Source: Oscillospiraceae bacterium
GTDB lineage: Bacteria; Bacillota_A; Clostridia; Oscillospirales; Oscillospiraceae
Assembly: GCA_902789835.1 (NCBI GenBank)
Contig: CADAPN010000016.1
Location: 1-25,228 of the forward strand
Direction: 5' to 3'
Length of the DNA: 25,228 bases
Shown: piece after piece, positions 15,543-23,603 of the stretch
Layout of the letters: every line of letters starts with the position of its first letter
How positions within the stretch are numbered: position 1 is the stretch's first letter
Made by a program: the position numbers and the translations under genes
Notes under the pieces: generated by a model
What the model was told of the DNA's origin: nothing
Seen by the model: only the letters and a program-made list of their open reading frames with translations
Databases searched by the model: none

Positions 15543-15725
15543 ATGGAAAACAAAAAAGCGCAGGCACTTGATGACGATCTGCTTGAAAACATCATCGGCG
15601 GGATCAGCCTCCGAGGGGTTTTCAGACATGCATGCAGAGACTGCCAGAATGTCTGGTATAACGAACAGGGTACTTCGGCCTGTCCCAGATGCGGAAGCTC
15701 GAATACCAATTCGTGGCCGTCATAA
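15543..15725 (+). CDS. 60-aa GG-leader peptide with a zinc-ribbon core
   Basis: The ATG follows an AGGAGGG site. Residues 1-20 (MENKKAQALDDDLLENIIGG) have the form of a double-glycine leader of bacteriocins and RiPP-like precursors: LDDDLLENIIGG with a cleavage-type GG at 19-20. The 40-residue core contains Cys31, Cys34, Cys47 and Cys50 as CX2C-X12-CX2C, a classic zinc ribbon (CRDC, CPRCG). It has its own promoter and terminator, so it is a monocistronic unit. No peptidase-containing ABC transporter or modification enzyme is in the window; export would need one elsewhere. A leader joined to a zinc ribbon is reported in clostridial genomes, but its role is unclear. Confidence 0.8.
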   Translation: MENKKAQALDDDLLENIIGGISLRGVFRHACRDCQNVWYNEQGTSACPRCGSSNTNSWPS

Positions 15726-15742
15726 TTTACGCTACGCAATAG

Positions 15743-15776
15743 AAAAGCCTTGGGTGGAAACCCGGGGCTTTTCTCT
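15743..15776 (+). terminator. Intrinsic terminator of the GG-leader gene
   Basis: AAAAGCCTTGGGT (15743-15755) pairs with ACCCGGGGCTTTT (15760-15772), with two G-U pairs and a GGAA loop, followed by CTCTT. Confidence 0.85.
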
Positions 15777-15811
15777 TACCAGTGGTCAGTTCGTCTTGTA
15801 ATTTTAACGTA

Positions 15812-15912
15812 AACCATTCACCTGTGAAAGTGTGCTCTTCATGTACCGCTCAGAGGCCAGCAAGCCCTATTTTACAGGCCTTTTGGCGATTCGAGATTTA
15901 CCGAAGTTTAAT
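15812..15912. repeat. Dispersed repeat copy C (partial)
   Basis: It matches the distal third of copies A and B: CCTGTGAAAGTG, TTCATGTAC, CAGAGGCC, GCAAGCCC, TTTTACAGGCC, GGCGATTCGAG and CCGAAG, in the same order and orientation. It ends at the 3' edge of the GNAT gene. Confidence 0.7.
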
Positions 15913-16504
15913 TCCGGCTTTCAAGAATATATCGGTTGGGACTGCGCCCATCGTTTGTTTTCATAACCTCTTCTTTGAGACAAGCATATTCCAGTTCGTC
16001 TTCCCAGCTGACTATCCCATTTTTCTGATATCTGCATTTTTTCCGGTAATGTGCCTCAAGACGAAGGCCGAGCCGCTCCAGGACTCTGCGTGAAGCCATG
16101 TTCTCCGGATTGCAGACCGCATTGATTCGGTGAAGCCCCAGTGTTTCAAAACAGCAGTGAATCAGCGCTTCGCCGGATTCAAAGGCATAATTCTGCCCCC
16201 AATGCTCCTTTAAAAGCAGCCAGCCGATCATCCCGGTATCGGTTGCGGGATCGATGAGAATATGACAGCGCCCCACCGGCTCTCCGGCATCTTTCCGGAT
16301 CATTGCAAACTCAAAGCTCTGTTGAGGAACCTGTTCCCAGTCCTGGATGATTCTTGCCAGGTGAAGCTCGGCAGTTGCTTTGCTCATAACATCGAACGGT
16401 GTATAACGCAGAATCTCCGGATCGCTATACAGTCGGAAAATCAGATCCAGGTCCTCATGACAGAAGGGTCTCAGCCGCAGTCTATCCGTTTCATAAGTGA
16501 TCAT
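15908..16504 (-). CDS. GNAT N-acetyltransferase, RimJ/RimL type
   Basis: 198 aa. TDRLRLRPFCHEDLDLIF opens the Acetyltransf_3 fold. The acetyl-CoA binding region GWLLLKEHWGQNYAFESGEAL (94-114) has the usual WGxxYAxE pattern, and NPENMASRRVLERLGL follows as the C-terminal signature. Members acetylate ribosomal proteins, tRNA-linked or small-molecule amines; the substrate is not predictable. ATG 16504 has a weak GGGTG site. The last about 15 residues fall near repeat copy C and may be altered from the ancestral end. Confidence 0.9.
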   Translation of the reverse strand: MITYETDRLRLRPFCHEDLDLIFRLYSDPEILRYTPFDVMSKATAELHLARIIQDWEQVPQQSFEFAMIRKDAGEPVGRCHILIDPATDTGMIGWLLLKEHWGQNYAFESGEALIHCCFETLGLHRINAVCNPENMASRRVLERLGLRLEAHYRKKCRYQKNGIVSWEDELEYACLKEEVMKTNDGRSPNRYILESRN

Positions 16505-16590
16505 GGTTTCACCCGCACCTCCCGGAACGTTACGATCTTATCTGCAACCCATAAAATCCAGGCCTCGCGGCTTCCGGGAATCCTGACAGC

Positions 16591-16848
16591 TCAGTTTTCT
16601 GTATGCTTTTTCCCCTCAGTTTCTTCACGGACATTCCGATGCCGAATCTTTTCGATCGCATCCTGAGCTTCCTTCAGATGGACTGAAAGATCAAGCCTGG
16701 TCTGCAGTTGGAGGAAAAAATGCACCCGCATGGACGCAAGCTCTCTTTTTCTCCGGATGTGCAGGTGCAACTCCTCCATGCGGGCAACAACCTGGTGTTC
16801 ATCGGCATAGGCCTTCATCTTTGCCGCCAGACTGCCGGAGCAGACCAC
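16591..16848 (-). CDS. Small helical protein, unknown
   Basis: About 85 aa from a GTG at 16848 (GGAG seven bases upstream); starts at 16818 (ATG) or 16899 are also possible. The sequence is charged and helical (VVARMEELHLHIRRKRELAS, HLKEAQDAIEKIRHRN) and predicted soluble. A near-perfect promoter lies directly upstream, which supports expression. No family is recognised. It could be a coiled-coil accessory or the tail of a longer lost protein. Confidence 0.45.
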   Translation of the reverse strand: MVCSGSLAAKMKAYADEHQVVARMEELHLHIRRKRELASMRVHFFLQLQTRLDLSVHLKEAQDAIEKIRHRNVREETEGKKHTEN

Positions 16849-16881
16849 AAAACTCCATGAGCAGCAGATTTTTTGCCTCAT

Positions 16882-16910
16882 ATTATACCAAATCAGCATG
16901 CTCCGGACAA
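16882..16910 (-). promoter_or_regulatory. Strong promoter of the small helical protein
   Basis: On the minus strand TTGTCC (16905-16910), 17 bases, TATAAT (16882-16887). Confidence 0.65.
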
Positions 16911-17087
16911 GCCGGTCTTCATTTTTCCGCCCTCTCCGGTGGAAGCTGTCACCTGAGGCTCCATTGTGGGGATGAAACCGGCACTTCGGATTGGTTCATT
17001 TGAATCTGGCAAGAGACTTTAACAAATGTCTGCTTTCACGGTTATACTCCGCTTCCGAAGTGGGCCTGCATATTCAACACAACGTTA

Positions 17088-17591
17088 TTGATGCTGGTGC
17101 TGACTCCGCTGCGGGCATCCCTTGTACAATATGTCCGCCGGCATAAACCGTCGGAAGACCTTGCTTCAGAATACCGCCGTTCCCGCTTCGTGGGTATCAT
17201 GCTGTTGAGCATGAATCTGGCCCTGGTCATGATTGTCGAGCGGATGGTCGGCCATCATGAGTCCCATGACTATCCGGGCGCACTGATTTATGCAATGGCA
17301 GCTTACGCCTTTTATGCCGTGATTCTGTCAATTGTCCAGGTGAATCGCTTCCGAAAGCAGGGCAGCCCTGTCATCACAGCGGTAAAAGTAGTTAACCTCA
17401 CCGCGGCAATGGTTTCCATGCTTTCGCTGGAAGCTGCTATGATCGCCCGTTTCGGTGATCCGGCGGCACCGCTTTTCCGCGCGAAAATGATCGGGATTAC
17501 GGGCTTTGTTATTTGCCTGCTGGTTGTGCTGCTTTCCATGCTTATGAGCATCCGGGCGTCGAAAGAATTGAACCGGATAAACGCGGCATAA
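17088..17591 (+). pseudogene. C-terminal part of a multi-pass membrane protein
   Basis: 167 codons with four hydrophobic helices (about 33-50, 65-85, 101-118, 133-155). HHESHDYPGALIYAMAAYAFYAVI and VVNLTAAMVSMLSLEAAMI match my recollection of the C-terminal half of a roughly 300-aa clostridial hypothetical membrane protein. The frame continues upstream as LTNVCFHGYTPLPKWAC without a start codon, and no ribosome site precedes ATG 17091. It is therefore likely 5'-truncated. No function is known for the family. Confidence 0.5.
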
Positions 17592-17719
17592 TCAATAATA
17601 TCATCAAATCTCTTTATCCGGCCCATGAGGAATCTTCTTTGCTGCCCCCCTGAACAAAACCGTTCCCGCATCCTGATGGAACAGTATTGACCGTCCTGAA
17701 CTATGGCCGGTTTTTCGCG

Positions 17720-17745
17720 ATTAAGAGCTTGATAAAGCTCTTAAT
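17720..17745 (+). terminator. Hairpin downstream of the membrane-protein remnant
   Basis: ATTAAGAGCTT, loop GATA, AAGCTCTTAAT: an 11-bp perfect stem followed by CTTTGAT. The weak T-run makes it a doubtful terminator. Confidence 0.45.
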
Positions 17746-17808
17746 CTTTGATATGTTAAACTTAAAGAATAAGCGTCCCTTTGCCCCGGCCGGTGCAGCT
17801 GCGGCGCG

Positions 17809-17925
17809 ATGGACGTGACACTTCTGGGTTACAGTGAATGGGACATCGTTGTTTATCAATGCAACTGTTGCGGCCAGTGGTTCTATATCCGCAAGAACGG
17901 AGAAATCGGTCCCTGGATTGATTAA
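17809..17925 (+). CDS. Possible 38-aa cysteine-containing small protein
   Basis: Reads MDVTLLGYSEWDIVVYQCNC and continues CGQWFYIRKNGEIGPWID. The CNCCG cluster and compact end look protein-like, but there is no clear ribosome site. It may be the 3' end of a longer zinc-ribbon protein that has lost its first part. The rest of 17592-18299 holds only hairpins. Confidence 0.35.
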   Translation: MDVTLLGYSEWDIVVYQCNCCGQWFYIRKNGEIGPWID

Positions 17926-17995
17926 CCCCCGTCGATGGAAAATCCTCCCGAAGTAGAAAAGGAAGGTCTGTCAAACAAATGACCCCAAAACAAAT

Positions 17996-18045
17996 GAACG
18001 CGATCGCATCCGAGGGTGTTTAGCCCGACGTCTGCGATCGCGTTC
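17996..18045. repeat. 13-bp inverted repeat containing GCGATCGC
   Basis: GAACGCGATCGCA (17996-18008) and TGCGATCGCGTTC (18033-18045) are perfect reverse complements around a 24-base loop. A second, AT-rich hairpin lies at 18063-18088 (GTAAACAT...ATGTTTAC). They could terminate or insulate; no T-run follows. Confidence 0.7.
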
Positions 18046-18299
18046 TGCTTTAATGTTCCCGAGTAAACATGAAAATATTTATGTTTACAGTAGGAGAAAA
18101 CGCATATTAAAATTGACCCAGAAAGCATGACATAGGATGGATTCCGGATGCCAACAGATCAGTCCAGATCCCCCGTCAGGGGTTTTCCGACCAGCAACAA
18201 TACGACCAGCGCAGGCATATCCGTGCCGGATCAGGAGCGCCTATGCATTTTTCACAGCTTTGCTGACAGGCAGGGAGGTCTGATCTACAGCCCATATTG

Positions 18300-18328
18300 T
18301 TGTTTGTAGCTGAAACCTGTGTTAGAAT
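18300..18328 (+). promoter_or_regulatory. Promoter of the DPDNG-motif gene
   Basis: TTGTTT (18300-18305), 17 bases, TAGAAT (18323-18328), followed by AAAGGAG and ATG at 18363. Confidence 0.6.
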
Positions 18329-18362
18329 TAAGTATCCCATACAAAAAATCAAAGGAGATTTC

Positions 18363-19073
18363 ATGATGCAGAACAGATATTCTGGCGACCTTGGGGATTT
18401 CAGCAAGCTAGGCTTGCTTCGGCATCTAAGCCAGACGGGACTATCCATCGGGCTCAACTGGTATCTTGTTCCTGATGAAGATCATAATAACGATGGGATG
18501 CACACCGGGTATCTAAGCGACCACAGTTTTGAAGCCTGTGATCCTGACCTGTGGAAAGCTCTCTATCCGATTGCTCACGGTAACCGATGCATCTCTGCGC
18601 TGGAAGAAACCCTTGATGCGAAGTTTTATCGTGATTTATTGGATTTTAGAGGCTTGAGCAAGGATGAACGGTCGCAGGTCCGAGATCGTTGGCATCGCAA
18701 TGCCTTGGAGTGTCTTAAAGGGTGTCAGATCATCTGCGTTGATCCAGACAACGGTTTAATGACAAAATCGGCTGCTGGCAAGACTAAGAGCAACAAATAT
18801 GTTCTCTCTAAAGAATTACACAGCTATTATAGCTCCGGTTCTTCCGTTATTTATTACCAGCACAAGGCAAGAAAACCAGATCAGTACTATATCGACCAGC
18901 ACAAGGCTCTATTATCAAATTTTGTAGGTGCTACAGGAACCATTTTAAAATTCACCAAAACTTCTCTCCGCTACTACTGCTTTATTATTCGACCGGAGCA
19001 TCAGGATATAATCAATGACAGCGTAGGACACTTTCTATCAAGCCCATGGGGAGCATTCTTTACTACACTCTAA
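18363..19073 (+). CDS. Conserved hypothetical protein with NRYxGDxGDF and DPDNG motifs
   Basis: 236 aa. NRYSGDLGDFSKLGLLRHL (4-22), WYLVPDEDHNNDG (33-45) and ICVDPDNGL (124-132) are the marks of a widespread family of unknown function that I know only as hypothetical proteins. The VDPDNG strand-loop looks like a Rossmann-type or nuclease/methyltransferase active-site loop, but no chemistry is established. It is soluble with no signal. An AAAGGAG site and own promoter give a clear start at 18363; a frame from 18297 lacks a site. Such proteins tend to occur singly in accessory regions, as here. Confidence 0.75.
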   Translation: MMQNRYSGDLGDFSKLGLLRHLSQTGLSIGLNWYLVPDEDHNNDGMHTGYLSDHSFEACDPDLWKALYPIAHGNRCISALEETLDAKFYRDLLDFRGLSKDERSQVRDRWHRNALECLKGCQIICVDPDNGLMTKSAAGKTKSNKYVLSKELHSYYSSGSSVIYYQHKARKPDQYYIDQHKALLSNFVGATGTILKFTKTSLRYYCFIIRPEHQDIINDSVGHFLSSPWGAFFTTL

Positions 19074-19078
19074 ACAAA

Positions 19079-19170
19079 GAACGGCAGACCGGGAAAAGCT
19101 GTGATACCAGCAATCCTAGCCTGCCGCAATATTATGTAAATCATTTTACTCTCGTCTGACCGAGTATTGA
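19079..19170. repeat. Dispersed repeat copy E, variant loop
   Basis: CGGCAG (19082-19087) and CTGCCG (19121-19126) enclose a loop carrying AAAGCTGTGATACCAGCAATC, which is shared with 9617-9658. Next comes ATATTATGTAAATCATTTTAC, the counterpart of ATATTATGTCAACC in copies B and D. Confidence 0.6.
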
Positions 19171-19241
19171 ATGTCGGATGCGCATAACTGATTACACGCA
19201 AATATTTCGGTAATTTGGTTTCGCGCTTTTTACGAAAATGC

Positions 19242-19638
19242 TTATTTTATGAAGAATTTCACTACCTTCACAACGATTTTTGCGCCTTTGTCAACAACAA
19301 TCTTTTCGCCCTTGTCAACAACTACCTTCTTTATCTCTGGAAGTGCCTTAGCCGCTACAGCACCACCTAATGCAACAGCTGCCGATCCAGCAACTTGACC
19401 AGCCTTCTTCAGGCCATCCTTTATCTTGTCCTTATTCTGATCAGCTTTTGCTTCACAGTGTGCGCAAATCTTATGTTCAGATCCGTTGTCTTCAATTTCG
19501 CAGAAACATCTCGCGCAGACGAACACAAGAGTTGTGCCGCACTTAGGGCAATAATCTACATCAGCTTTTTGGAAAATCTTATTCTTAATTTACACAATCT
19601 ATATTGGGGCATCCTTTTTTTCTACTGTCTTTCGCCAT
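19242..19638 (-). pseudogene. Zinc-ribbon protein split by a one-base frameshift
   Basis: ATG 19638 with GGAG gives MAKDSRKKGCPNIDCVN and then stops. One base over, the frame continues KNKIFQKADVDYCPKCGTT, VCARCFCEIEDN and KICAHCEAKA, a paired zinc-ribbon layout, then a glycine/alanine-rich helix and a repeated VVDKGEKIVVDKGAKIVV end. Dropping one T from the TTT at 19589-19591 (plus strand) joins both parts into an about 131-aa protein. This is either a fresh frameshift or a sequencing error. The Ala/Gly segment could insert in or lie on a membrane. Confidence 0.7.
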
Positions 19639-19698
19639 TTGCTCTCCTTCCAAAATAAAGCAGTATGACTGTACGCCGCCAAGAGTCTTTTTCATTTC

Positions 19699-19911
19699 CT
19701 AGCAGCTTGAAAGCGTACTTGCAATTTGTCCCCATGTACCTTGCTTAATGAATCGATCTGAGCTATCCAGTTCGCTCAGTTTACCAGCATACGGAACAAC
19801 AAGCTTTTCGATGAAGCGACCGTATTCGTCTATCGCAGTAACCATCGCGCGGATTTCGCCGTTTTGCTGATAAATCCATGCCTTTAGAAAAGCCGCTCTG
19901 AAAACTATATC
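19699..19911 (-). pseudogene. C-terminal protein remnant, unknown
   Basis: 71 open codons without a start read FLKAWIYQQNGEIRAMVTAI, then DEYGRFIEKLVVPYAGKL and IKQGTWGQIASTLSSC before TAG. The amino acid pattern is convincingly protein-like. It lies just downstream of the ImmA-like remnant. The family is not recognised. Confidence 0.4.
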
Positions 19912-19931
19912 TTAGCACTGACGAATAGCGC

Positions 19932-20350
19932 TTAGATGGCTTCTGTTTTATCCGGATGATTCTGATGCAATCTGGTAAGAATCTCGTTAATTTTGAGCAG
20001 GGACATCCGGCGTGGCATCTGAATCCGCGGTGCTAGTGCGTTCGCTTGCCATTCCATCCAGCGCAGTGCCTTGGTACGCTCATCATTTCTTCCATCGTAT
20101 TCATCCACTGCCTCACAACAGATCGCAGTAACTGATGTATTGTCCCCCATGAGAAGCTTTTGCATTTCAAAGAATTTATCATGTCTGTCCTGGTGAATGC
20201 ACTCATGGATGATGGTATTATTCACATATCCGACATTTCTCATGAAAAAAACATGCGGATTGATCAAGATTGTTCCGCGTTCTATGCGCTCCGTGTGGGT
20301 TCCATTAAGGTCATCATCGTAGACCTCAACATCGGCTGTGGCAAAATATG
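19932..20350 (-). pseudogene. ImmA/IrrE-like metallopeptidase lacking its N-terminus
   Basis: The zinc motif HECIH (in NTIIHECIHQDRH) and downstream CEAVDEYDG, EWQANALAPRIQMP (the third-ligand region of ImmA/IrrE peptidases) are intact. Family members are usually longer, with a regulatory or HTH part ahead; here the conserved sequence starts at YFATADVEVYDD. Upstream of it the frame enters DNA belonging to the oppositely oriented helicase fragment. A frame to 20402 exists but has no ribosome site. Likely a decapitated gene of a mobile-element or defence locus. Confidence 0.6.
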
Positions 20351-20358
20351 AGATAGTA

Positions 20359-21051
20359 ATGAAATATGGAGAAAAGAAGAGCATCCTCTTCCTGGGCCGC
20401 ACAAATTATGATCTGGAATTATTAAAAGGCACAGGACTGTTTAAGGAGAAAAAGAATAACCGTCCGCTTGTTTACCTTCCAAATCAGAACATCCCTGTGG
20501 AATTTCTAACCGTCCACAAGTCGAAAGGACTTGAAGCGGACAACGTCGTCATCCTGAACTTCAACAATTCCCTTCTCGGCTTTCCGAACAAGATTGCTGA
20601 TGATCCGCTGCTTGAGCTGGTGCTCAGTAATTCGGATACATACCTGTACGGAGAAGAACGCCGCCTCCTCTATGTTGCTCTGACCCGGACGAGAAATGAA
20701 GTCTTTCTGATCACAGACGCCTCGAAGCCGTCCGAGTTCAAGCGGGAATTTGACGACGATCCGAACGCTGTGTCCATACCCATGGATTATAGTGAAACTA
20801 TTTCTATGTCATGTCCGAAGTGCAAAACTGGAAAGCTGGTGGAGCGATTTTCACCGAAATACCAAAAACCACTGATTGGCTGCACAAATTATCCAGCATG
20901 CACCTTCTTCACATGGGATCTGGATGTCCTGAGGAATCCTAAGAGGTGTAAAGCCTGCGGCGGGTTTATGACTCTGCGGAAAGGACCTCACGGGTTGTTT
21001 TACGGGTGCATGAACTATCCGACTTGCAAGAATACGATGGAGATTGAATAA
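20359..21051 (+). pseudogene. C-terminal fragment of a UvrD/Rep-type helicase with two zinc-finger modules
   Basis: Helicase motif V (TVHKSKGLEADNVVILN) and motif VI (LLYVALTRT) are present. They are followed by two topoisomerase-type C4 zinc fingers (CPKCKTGKLVER...CTNYPAC; CKACGGFM...CMNYPTC). The combination is typical of large helicase IV-like proteins of 700-900 aa. Motifs I to IV, including the Walker A and B sites, are missing, so it cannot be an active helicase. The sequence begins abruptly at KYGEKKSILFLGR, next to the oppositely oriented ImmA remnant. Confidence 0.75.
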
Positions 21052-21078
21052 TCCTGATAATCGCACGACGGAGGTTCC

Positions 21079-21430
21079 CTTTTCCATAAAAGCAAAAAAG
21101 CGGCAGACCCGGTAACCTGATATCTCTAATCAGGCACCCGAGTCTGTCGCTCTATCTTGGGATTCCTGCATGTTGTCTCTGTGTATATGAAAGGCTTTGA
21201 CTACCATTCTTCTGCAAAACTGTCTCTGTTTTCCCCCACCCCCTTGTGCTACAACATGCATAAGCCCTGATTTTCTCCCCCGGTGGAAAGCGTCATTCAA
21301 AACTCGAAAAAACACATAAATCTGGCCTATCAAAAGCGCGAAATTCATGTACGAAAAAGAAGCCGAGAGCCCAGAAAGCCCCATTTTACGGGCCTTCTGA
21401 GCTCTTGCATTTTGCCGAAGAAACGAGAGG
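21079..21430 (-). repeat. Dispersed repeat copy A, with terminator hairpin
   Basis: It starts with CATAAAAGCAAAAAAGCGGC and ends near GCATTTTGCCGAAG, in the same order as copy B. On the minus strand CGACAGACTCGG pairs with CCGGGTCTGCCG, an inner ATCAG/CTGAT stem adds stability, and CTTTTTTGCTTTT follows. That end (21096-21155) is therefore an intrinsic terminator for the CPBP/PrsW operon. Confidence 0.75.
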
Positions 21431-21459
21431 GAAAGAGCATGACAGCAGCGCGAAGCGAC

Positions 21460-22293
21460 TCAGTGCTTTCCCTGATACGCACTGCCGGTTTCCACAGGCA
21501 GCGCATAGTCCAGCCATTTCTTCTGCCAGACTACTTCAATCTTCTCCCTGACAGCCGGACGGATCAGCCAGTACCCCACAACGCCCATGGAAAGATCGAT
21601 GACGCAGGAGATGATGACGGCGGTCGTGACTCCCATAGCCGCCATATTACCGTTTTGAAGGGCAGGATTCGTGGCAAAATACATCCAGTCATAAAGGGCG
21701 TGCATGATAATGGGGACCATAATGCTGCCGGTTCTCAGAAATACCGCAGCGTAAAACAAGCCTGAACCGATGGTTGCGATGCCCTGTACGATCCCTATGG
21801 CGTTTCCTCCCATGGCATTGCCCAGGTGCGACAGGCCAAAAACAACGGAGGTGACAAGCGCGACCGTGAGGATTTTGTTCTTTCCCTTTAGGTAGCGCAT
21901 GCCAATCGGGATTGAAAGGCCCCGGAACATGACTTCCTCGCCGAAGCCCGCGGAGAGCGCCATGACGACACTCAGTGCCGTTGCACGGAAAAACAGGCCG
22001 TGATCCATTACGTTCAGCAGCCACGACAGGAGTAGCTGGATCAGAAACGGAACACAGAGCAGGCCAATTTTCCGAAGCGGGATCTCCGTCCGGAAGACGC
22101 CCTTGAACGCTGGAGCAAACCACCACTTCTGTGCCAGCAGACAGAGGATGCCCGTAGCGCTGATAAGCAGATACTGGACAAACTCGGAGGAGCTGATGGT
22201 CGCGGCCAGAGAGCAGACAAGAGTTGCCGCGGCAACCGAGAGCAGCATGGAGAGCAGGGGATGCTTTTCGCTCAGAGTATGATTTCTTTTCAT
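21460..22293 (-). CDS. CPBP-family intramembrane glutamic-type protease (Abi)
   Basis: 277 aa, about eight transmembrane helices. All family motifs are present: EEVMFRG (Glu119, Glu120, Arg124), FGLSHLGN (His156) and HALYDW (His198, Asp202). These proteins cleave substrates in the membrane, such as prenylated or CAAX-like peptides, in bacteriocin immunity or maturation; the target is unknown here. ATG 22293 has AAAGG. It follows the PrsW-like gene by 47 bases on the same strand, so the pair forms an operon ended by the terminator in repeat copy A. Confidence 0.9.
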   Translation of the reverse strand: MKRNHTLSEKHPLLSMLLSVAAATLVCSLAATISSSEFVQYLLISATGILCLLAQKWWFAPAFKGVFRTEIPLRKIGLLCVPFLIQLLLSWLLNVMDHGLFFRATALSVVMALSAGFGEEVMFRGLSIPIGMRYLKGKNKILTVALVTSVVFGLSHLGNAMGGNAIGIVQGIATIGSGLFYAAVFLRTGSIMVPIIMHALYDWMYFATNPALQNGNMAAMGVTTAVIISCVIDLSMGVVGYWLIRPAVREKIEVVWQKKWLDYALPVETGSAYQGKH

Positions 22294-22340
22294 AACGCGC
22301 CTTTCTTCAAATCAACATGTTTGCCCGACACAGGGCGTGT

Positions 22341-23114
22341 TTACGCCGCGGGCTCTGCCGCGGATAGACGCATGTCGCAGAACTTCGCCTTCTTCTTCCT
22401 GAACCGGATCAGCACGACGAGCTCAAAAACCAACATGCCCACATAGCCTGCAAGCGCCATCAGGATGCCGATCATCTCTCCTGACATCAGCTTGCTGTTG
22501 AAGACCGTGCAGGCGTCAACCAGCGTGTGGACGCCCATCGGGATCAGGATTGCCAAGACGCAGTACAGAGCCGGAGAACCCTTCCCCGTCAGTCTGCTGA
22601 ACTTAGCCCTGCCCAGAAGCTCGCCCATGACCATGTTGAATGTCATGTGAGCCGGAACCGAGATCATTCTTGCAACGAAGGAAACGTAATCAGCGGCGTC
22701 TCCTTGGGAGCTGAAGTCGCCGTAATAGAATTCCTCCGCTACCGCAAAGCCAAAGCCGACAGCCGCGCCGATCAGGACGTATTCATAGACGTTTTTGACC
22801 CTGGACTTCAGGATCACCAGCGTAAGGAGAATCATAAGCAGCTTTGCCATTTCTTCCGTACCGCCGGCCATGAGGAAGGAGCGCAGCAGCGAGCTTCCGA
22901 AGCTTGTGTTCCCCGCCAGTATATTCGCCATGCCTCCGAGAGATTTGGCAAGCAGGATGGTGGCAAGCGCCCCGAGAAACATAGAGGCGACGCCGAGCGC
23001 GAACGGGAGCAGAGCCTGAAACGCTCCGATCCGCTCCGGGGTTTCTCTTTTGATCATGCGCCAATAAAGGAGGCCCAGAATAACGATTGTGAGCCCCGCA
23101 GATACTATCTCCAT
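22341..23114 (-). CDS. PrsW-family intramembrane protease
   Basis: 257 aa, about eight transmembrane helices. GGTEEMAK (Glu87, Glu88), AVAEEFYY (Glu127, Glu128), VPAHMTFN (His156) and GVHTLVDA (His196, Asp200) are the motifs of PrsW, the site-1 protease of anti-sigma factors in Bacillus. This branch has no known substrate. The start at 23114 has AAAGGAGG. No sigma/anti-sigma pair is visible nearby. It is first in an operon with the CPBP protease, a superfamily with a related catalytic layout. Confidence 0.85.
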   Translation of the reverse strand: MEIVSAGLTIVILGLLYWRMIKRETPERIGAFQALLPFALGVASMFLGALATILLAKSLGGMANILAGNTSFGSSLLRSFLMAGGTEEMAKLLMILLTLVILKSRVKNVYEYVLIGAAVGFGFAVAEEFYYGDFSSQGDAADYVSFVARMISVPAHMTFNMVMGELLGRAKFSRLTGKGSPALYCVLAILIPMGVHTLVDACTVFNSKLMSGEMIGILMALAGYVGMLVFELVVLIRFRKKKAKFCDMRLSAAEPAA

Positions 23115-23153
23115 ATAATATCCTCCTTTACGAAATATATCTATATTATATGA

Positions 23154-23182
23154 ATTATAAATTGAACTGCGTTGGAAAGCAA
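23154..23182 (-). promoter_or_regulatory. Promoter of the PrsW-CPBP operon
   Basis: On the minus strand TTGCTT (23177-23182), 17 bases, TATAAT (23154-23159). Confidence 0.5.
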
Positions 23183-23195
23183 TAAGAAATATCGG

Positions 23196-23240
23196 TTCAG
23201 TTTCAAAAGCGGCAGAACCGGTAACCTGATTATGAAATAA
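23196..23240. repeat. Dispersed repeat copy G (one end only)
   Basis: CAAAAGCGGCAGAACCGGTA followed by ACCTGATTAT matches the terminator end of copies A and B (AAAAGCGGCAGACCCGGTAA then CCTGAT). The rest of the element is missing. It has replaced the end of a small reading frame. Confidence 0.65.
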
Positions 23241-23287
23241 TCTTCACCAAAGTTACCTGAGGTTTTACCACCGACAATAATGGCCAT
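23234..23287 (-). pseudogene. N-terminal stub of a lost gene
   Basis: GGAGG and ATG at 23287 start MAIIVGGKTSGNFGEDYF, which then runs into repeat copy G. A well-formed start followed at once by repeat sequence suggests the body of the gene was removed. Family unknown. Confidence 0.4.
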
Positions 23288-23360
23288 CGGCTGCCTCCTT
23301 ATACGCATGTAGTGGAGAAAAATTACATCCTTTTCTCTTTTATGCCGATTTCGTTGAGAT

Positions 23361-23465
23361 CTATGAATTAAGAGCTTCCTGCGCCTGGAAATAGGCAAAC
23401 TTTCTGTCATCTGTTATTGTTGTACCATTTTCAAACATATCATAATATTTTACCACAGAGCACAT
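23361..23465 (-). pseudogene. C-terminal remnant of an unknown protein
   Basis: An open frame reads MCSVVKYYDMFENGTTITDD and then RKFAYFQAQEALNS before TAG. There is no ribosome site, and the frame is open farther upstream as LFCSLGIDQT. It precedes the stub at 23287 in the same direction, so both may come from one lost operon. Between 23466 and 23603 only an unsupported plus-strand frame (GRLHELIAVIPIYKGKGIAL) is seen. Confidence 0.35.
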
Positions 23466-23603
23466 AGTTTGATCAATCCCCAAGGAGCAAAACAATCATA
23501 CGCTCTTGCAAACGATCAATGACACAGGGCGTCTCCATGAATTGATCGCCGTAATACCGATCTACAAGGGAAAGGGCATCGCATTAGAAATGGTGTCCTC
23601 TCC

